A stretch of DNA of 64,000 bases from Sphingobacteriales bacterium 44-15 (GTDB lineage: Bacteria > Bacteroidota > Bacteroidia > Chitinophagales > Chitinophagaceae). The notes below the pieces were generated by a model. It was given only the letters and a program-made list of their open reading frames with translations. It was not told where the DNA came from and ran no database searches. Position 1 is the first letter of the stretch. Each line of letters starts with the position of its first letter. The position numbers and the translations under genes were made by a program. Where the stretch lies: the NCBI GenBank assembly GCA_001899685.1, contig MKWG01000046.1, forward strand, positions 1-64,000, read 5' to 3'. Below, in pieces: positions 63,321-64,000 of the stretch.

Positions 63321-64000
63321 ATGGCAAAATCATTGACCAGGCAGATTTTTGAGAAACAGCAGCAACTGGAGGTAGTTCCCCCCAATGAAGTTATCGCTAA
63401 ATGGGCTTCCAATGTGATCTGTGTATTGTACCCTGAGCTTTCCACCTGCGCATTTACATCAGAAGAGGAAATACAGCAGGCGCTTGCCGGGCTTCGGGAA
63501 GAGCTTATTAACATGCTGAAGGCTACAAAGCCCTGCTGCAATTGCAATATCGGGCAGGTAGCGGATGCTTTTTTTGAAGGAGTACCGGAGTTGTACCGGG
63601 TACTTAATACTGATGTAGAAGCTATCTTAAACGGCGATCCTGCTGCCAAAAGTGAATTTGAGGTGATCAGGGCATACCCGGGGTTTTATGCCCTTAGCTT
63701 TTATCGCATTGCTCACCTCTTACTATGGCTTGAAGTGCCCCTGCTGCCACGCATCCTTACGGAGCATGCGCATGCAAAGACAGGTATAGATATTCATCCG
63801 GGCGCTGTTATAGGAGAGCATTGCTACATGGATCATGGCACTGGTATCGTTATAGGAGAGACCGCTGTCATAGGCAATTATGTAAAAATATACCAGGGGG
63901 TAACCCTTGGAGCGCTGAGCGTGGATAAAAGTATGGCCGCTACCAAGCGGCACCCCAGCATTGAGGATCACGTCATCTTATACTCCAATGCAACTGTGCT
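63321..64000 (+). CDS. cysE: Serine O-acetyltransferase, N-terminal part
   Basis: The frame from ATG 63321 is open to the window end (226 codons). It has a helical N-terminal part and the hexapeptide-repeat left-handed beta-helix: DIHPGAVIGEHCYMDHGTG, IVIGETAVIG, VKIYQGVTLGAL, typical of CysE with the catalytic His/Asp pair in MDHGTG. It makes O-acetylserine for cysteine synthesis. The N-terminal part before the repeats is longer than in many CysE proteins and includes a CC-x-C (TKPCCNCN) segment. Missing: the C-terminal tail that senses cysteine. Confidence 0.93.
   Translation, partial: MAKSLTRQIFEKQQQLEVVPPNEVIAKWASNVICVLYPELSTCAFTSEEEIQQALAGLREELINMLKATKPCCNCNIGQVADAFFEGVPELYRVLNTDVEAILNGDPAAKSEFEVIRAYPGFYALSFYRIAHLLLWLEVPLLPRILTEHAHAKTGIDIHPGAVIGEHCYMDHGTGIVIGETAVIGNYVKIYQGVTLGALSVDKSMAATKRHPSIEDHVILYSNATV

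Noticed and set aside
1-64000. tRNA, rRNA, insertion sequences and origin signals.
   Set aside because: No cloverleaf-type T-loop consensus, transposase frame or DnaA-box cluster was noticed by eye; an automated scan could still find small RNAs.

Overview
The window is from a Bacteroidota chromosome, most likely a Chitinophagaceae-type soil or plant-associated organism. The evidence is two SusC/SusD gene pairs, each with its own ECF sigma / FecR anti-sigma pair, a type IX secretion substrate with a CHU_C-type C-terminus beside a PorP/SprF-like partner, and TAnnTTTG-type promoter elements with few Shine-Dalgarno sites. Most of the window looks close to 45-50% GC by eye. The stretches 1-9 kb and 52-54 kb look more AT-rich (single lines counted by hand gave 33-35%). 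No tRNA, rRNA, CRISPR array or intact transposase was seen.

Layout. (1) 1-11.05 kb, minus strand: a complete nutrient-uptake locus read right to left: ECF sigma, FecR, SusC with STN domain, SusD, a secreted six-hairpin glycosidase-like enzyme, an MFS transporter, and the start of an enolase-superfamily enzyme cut by the window edge. The 3' end of a group II intron (domains V-VI) lies between SusD and the glycosidase. (2) 11.2-13.9 kb: class I ribonucleotide reductase genes nrdB-nrdA, both without a visible ATP-cone. (3) 14.2-22.8 kb: a second SusC/SusD locus with sigma and FecR divergent, plus an SGNH hydrolase and a DUF1080 protein. (4) 23-29.2 kb, minus: malic enzyme (MaeB type), a protein with kinase-like motifs, MlaE and MlaF lipid-transport subunits and an ATP-grasp protein. 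(5) 29.2-33.3 kb: a ClC protein, a Uma2-type protein and an alpha-helical protein of unknown function. (6) 33.5-44.5 kb: a branched-chain amino-acid cluster leuA-leuB-ilvD-[ORF6N]-ilvB-[methyltransferase]-ilvN-[DinB]-ilvC-ilvA without leuC/leuD, followed by gltB-gltD (44.7-50.7 kb), which supplies the glutamate amino donor. (7) 51-54 kb: an SDR, an alpha/beta-hydrolase lipoprotein and a small membrane protein with a long noncoding stretch. (8) 54.3-64 kb: recG, the T9SS type B protein and SprF-like protein, a coiled-coil protein behind two operator-like dyads, an outer-membrane barrel and the start of cysE.

The most unusual signal is in the intergenic DNA. Degenerate 7-nt repeats, best unit TAAGTGR, repeatedly begin exactly at or just after stop codons on the coding strand and often fold back on a complementary pyrimidine arm. 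Because 7 is not a multiple of 3 and most units contain TAA, such an array places stop codons in all three frames. Other observations are the paired TACGA-N6-TCGTA dyads upstream of the coiled-coil gene, the group II intron remnant, the broken ORF6N gene inside the ilv operon, and the kinase-like motifs in the protein beside mlaE.
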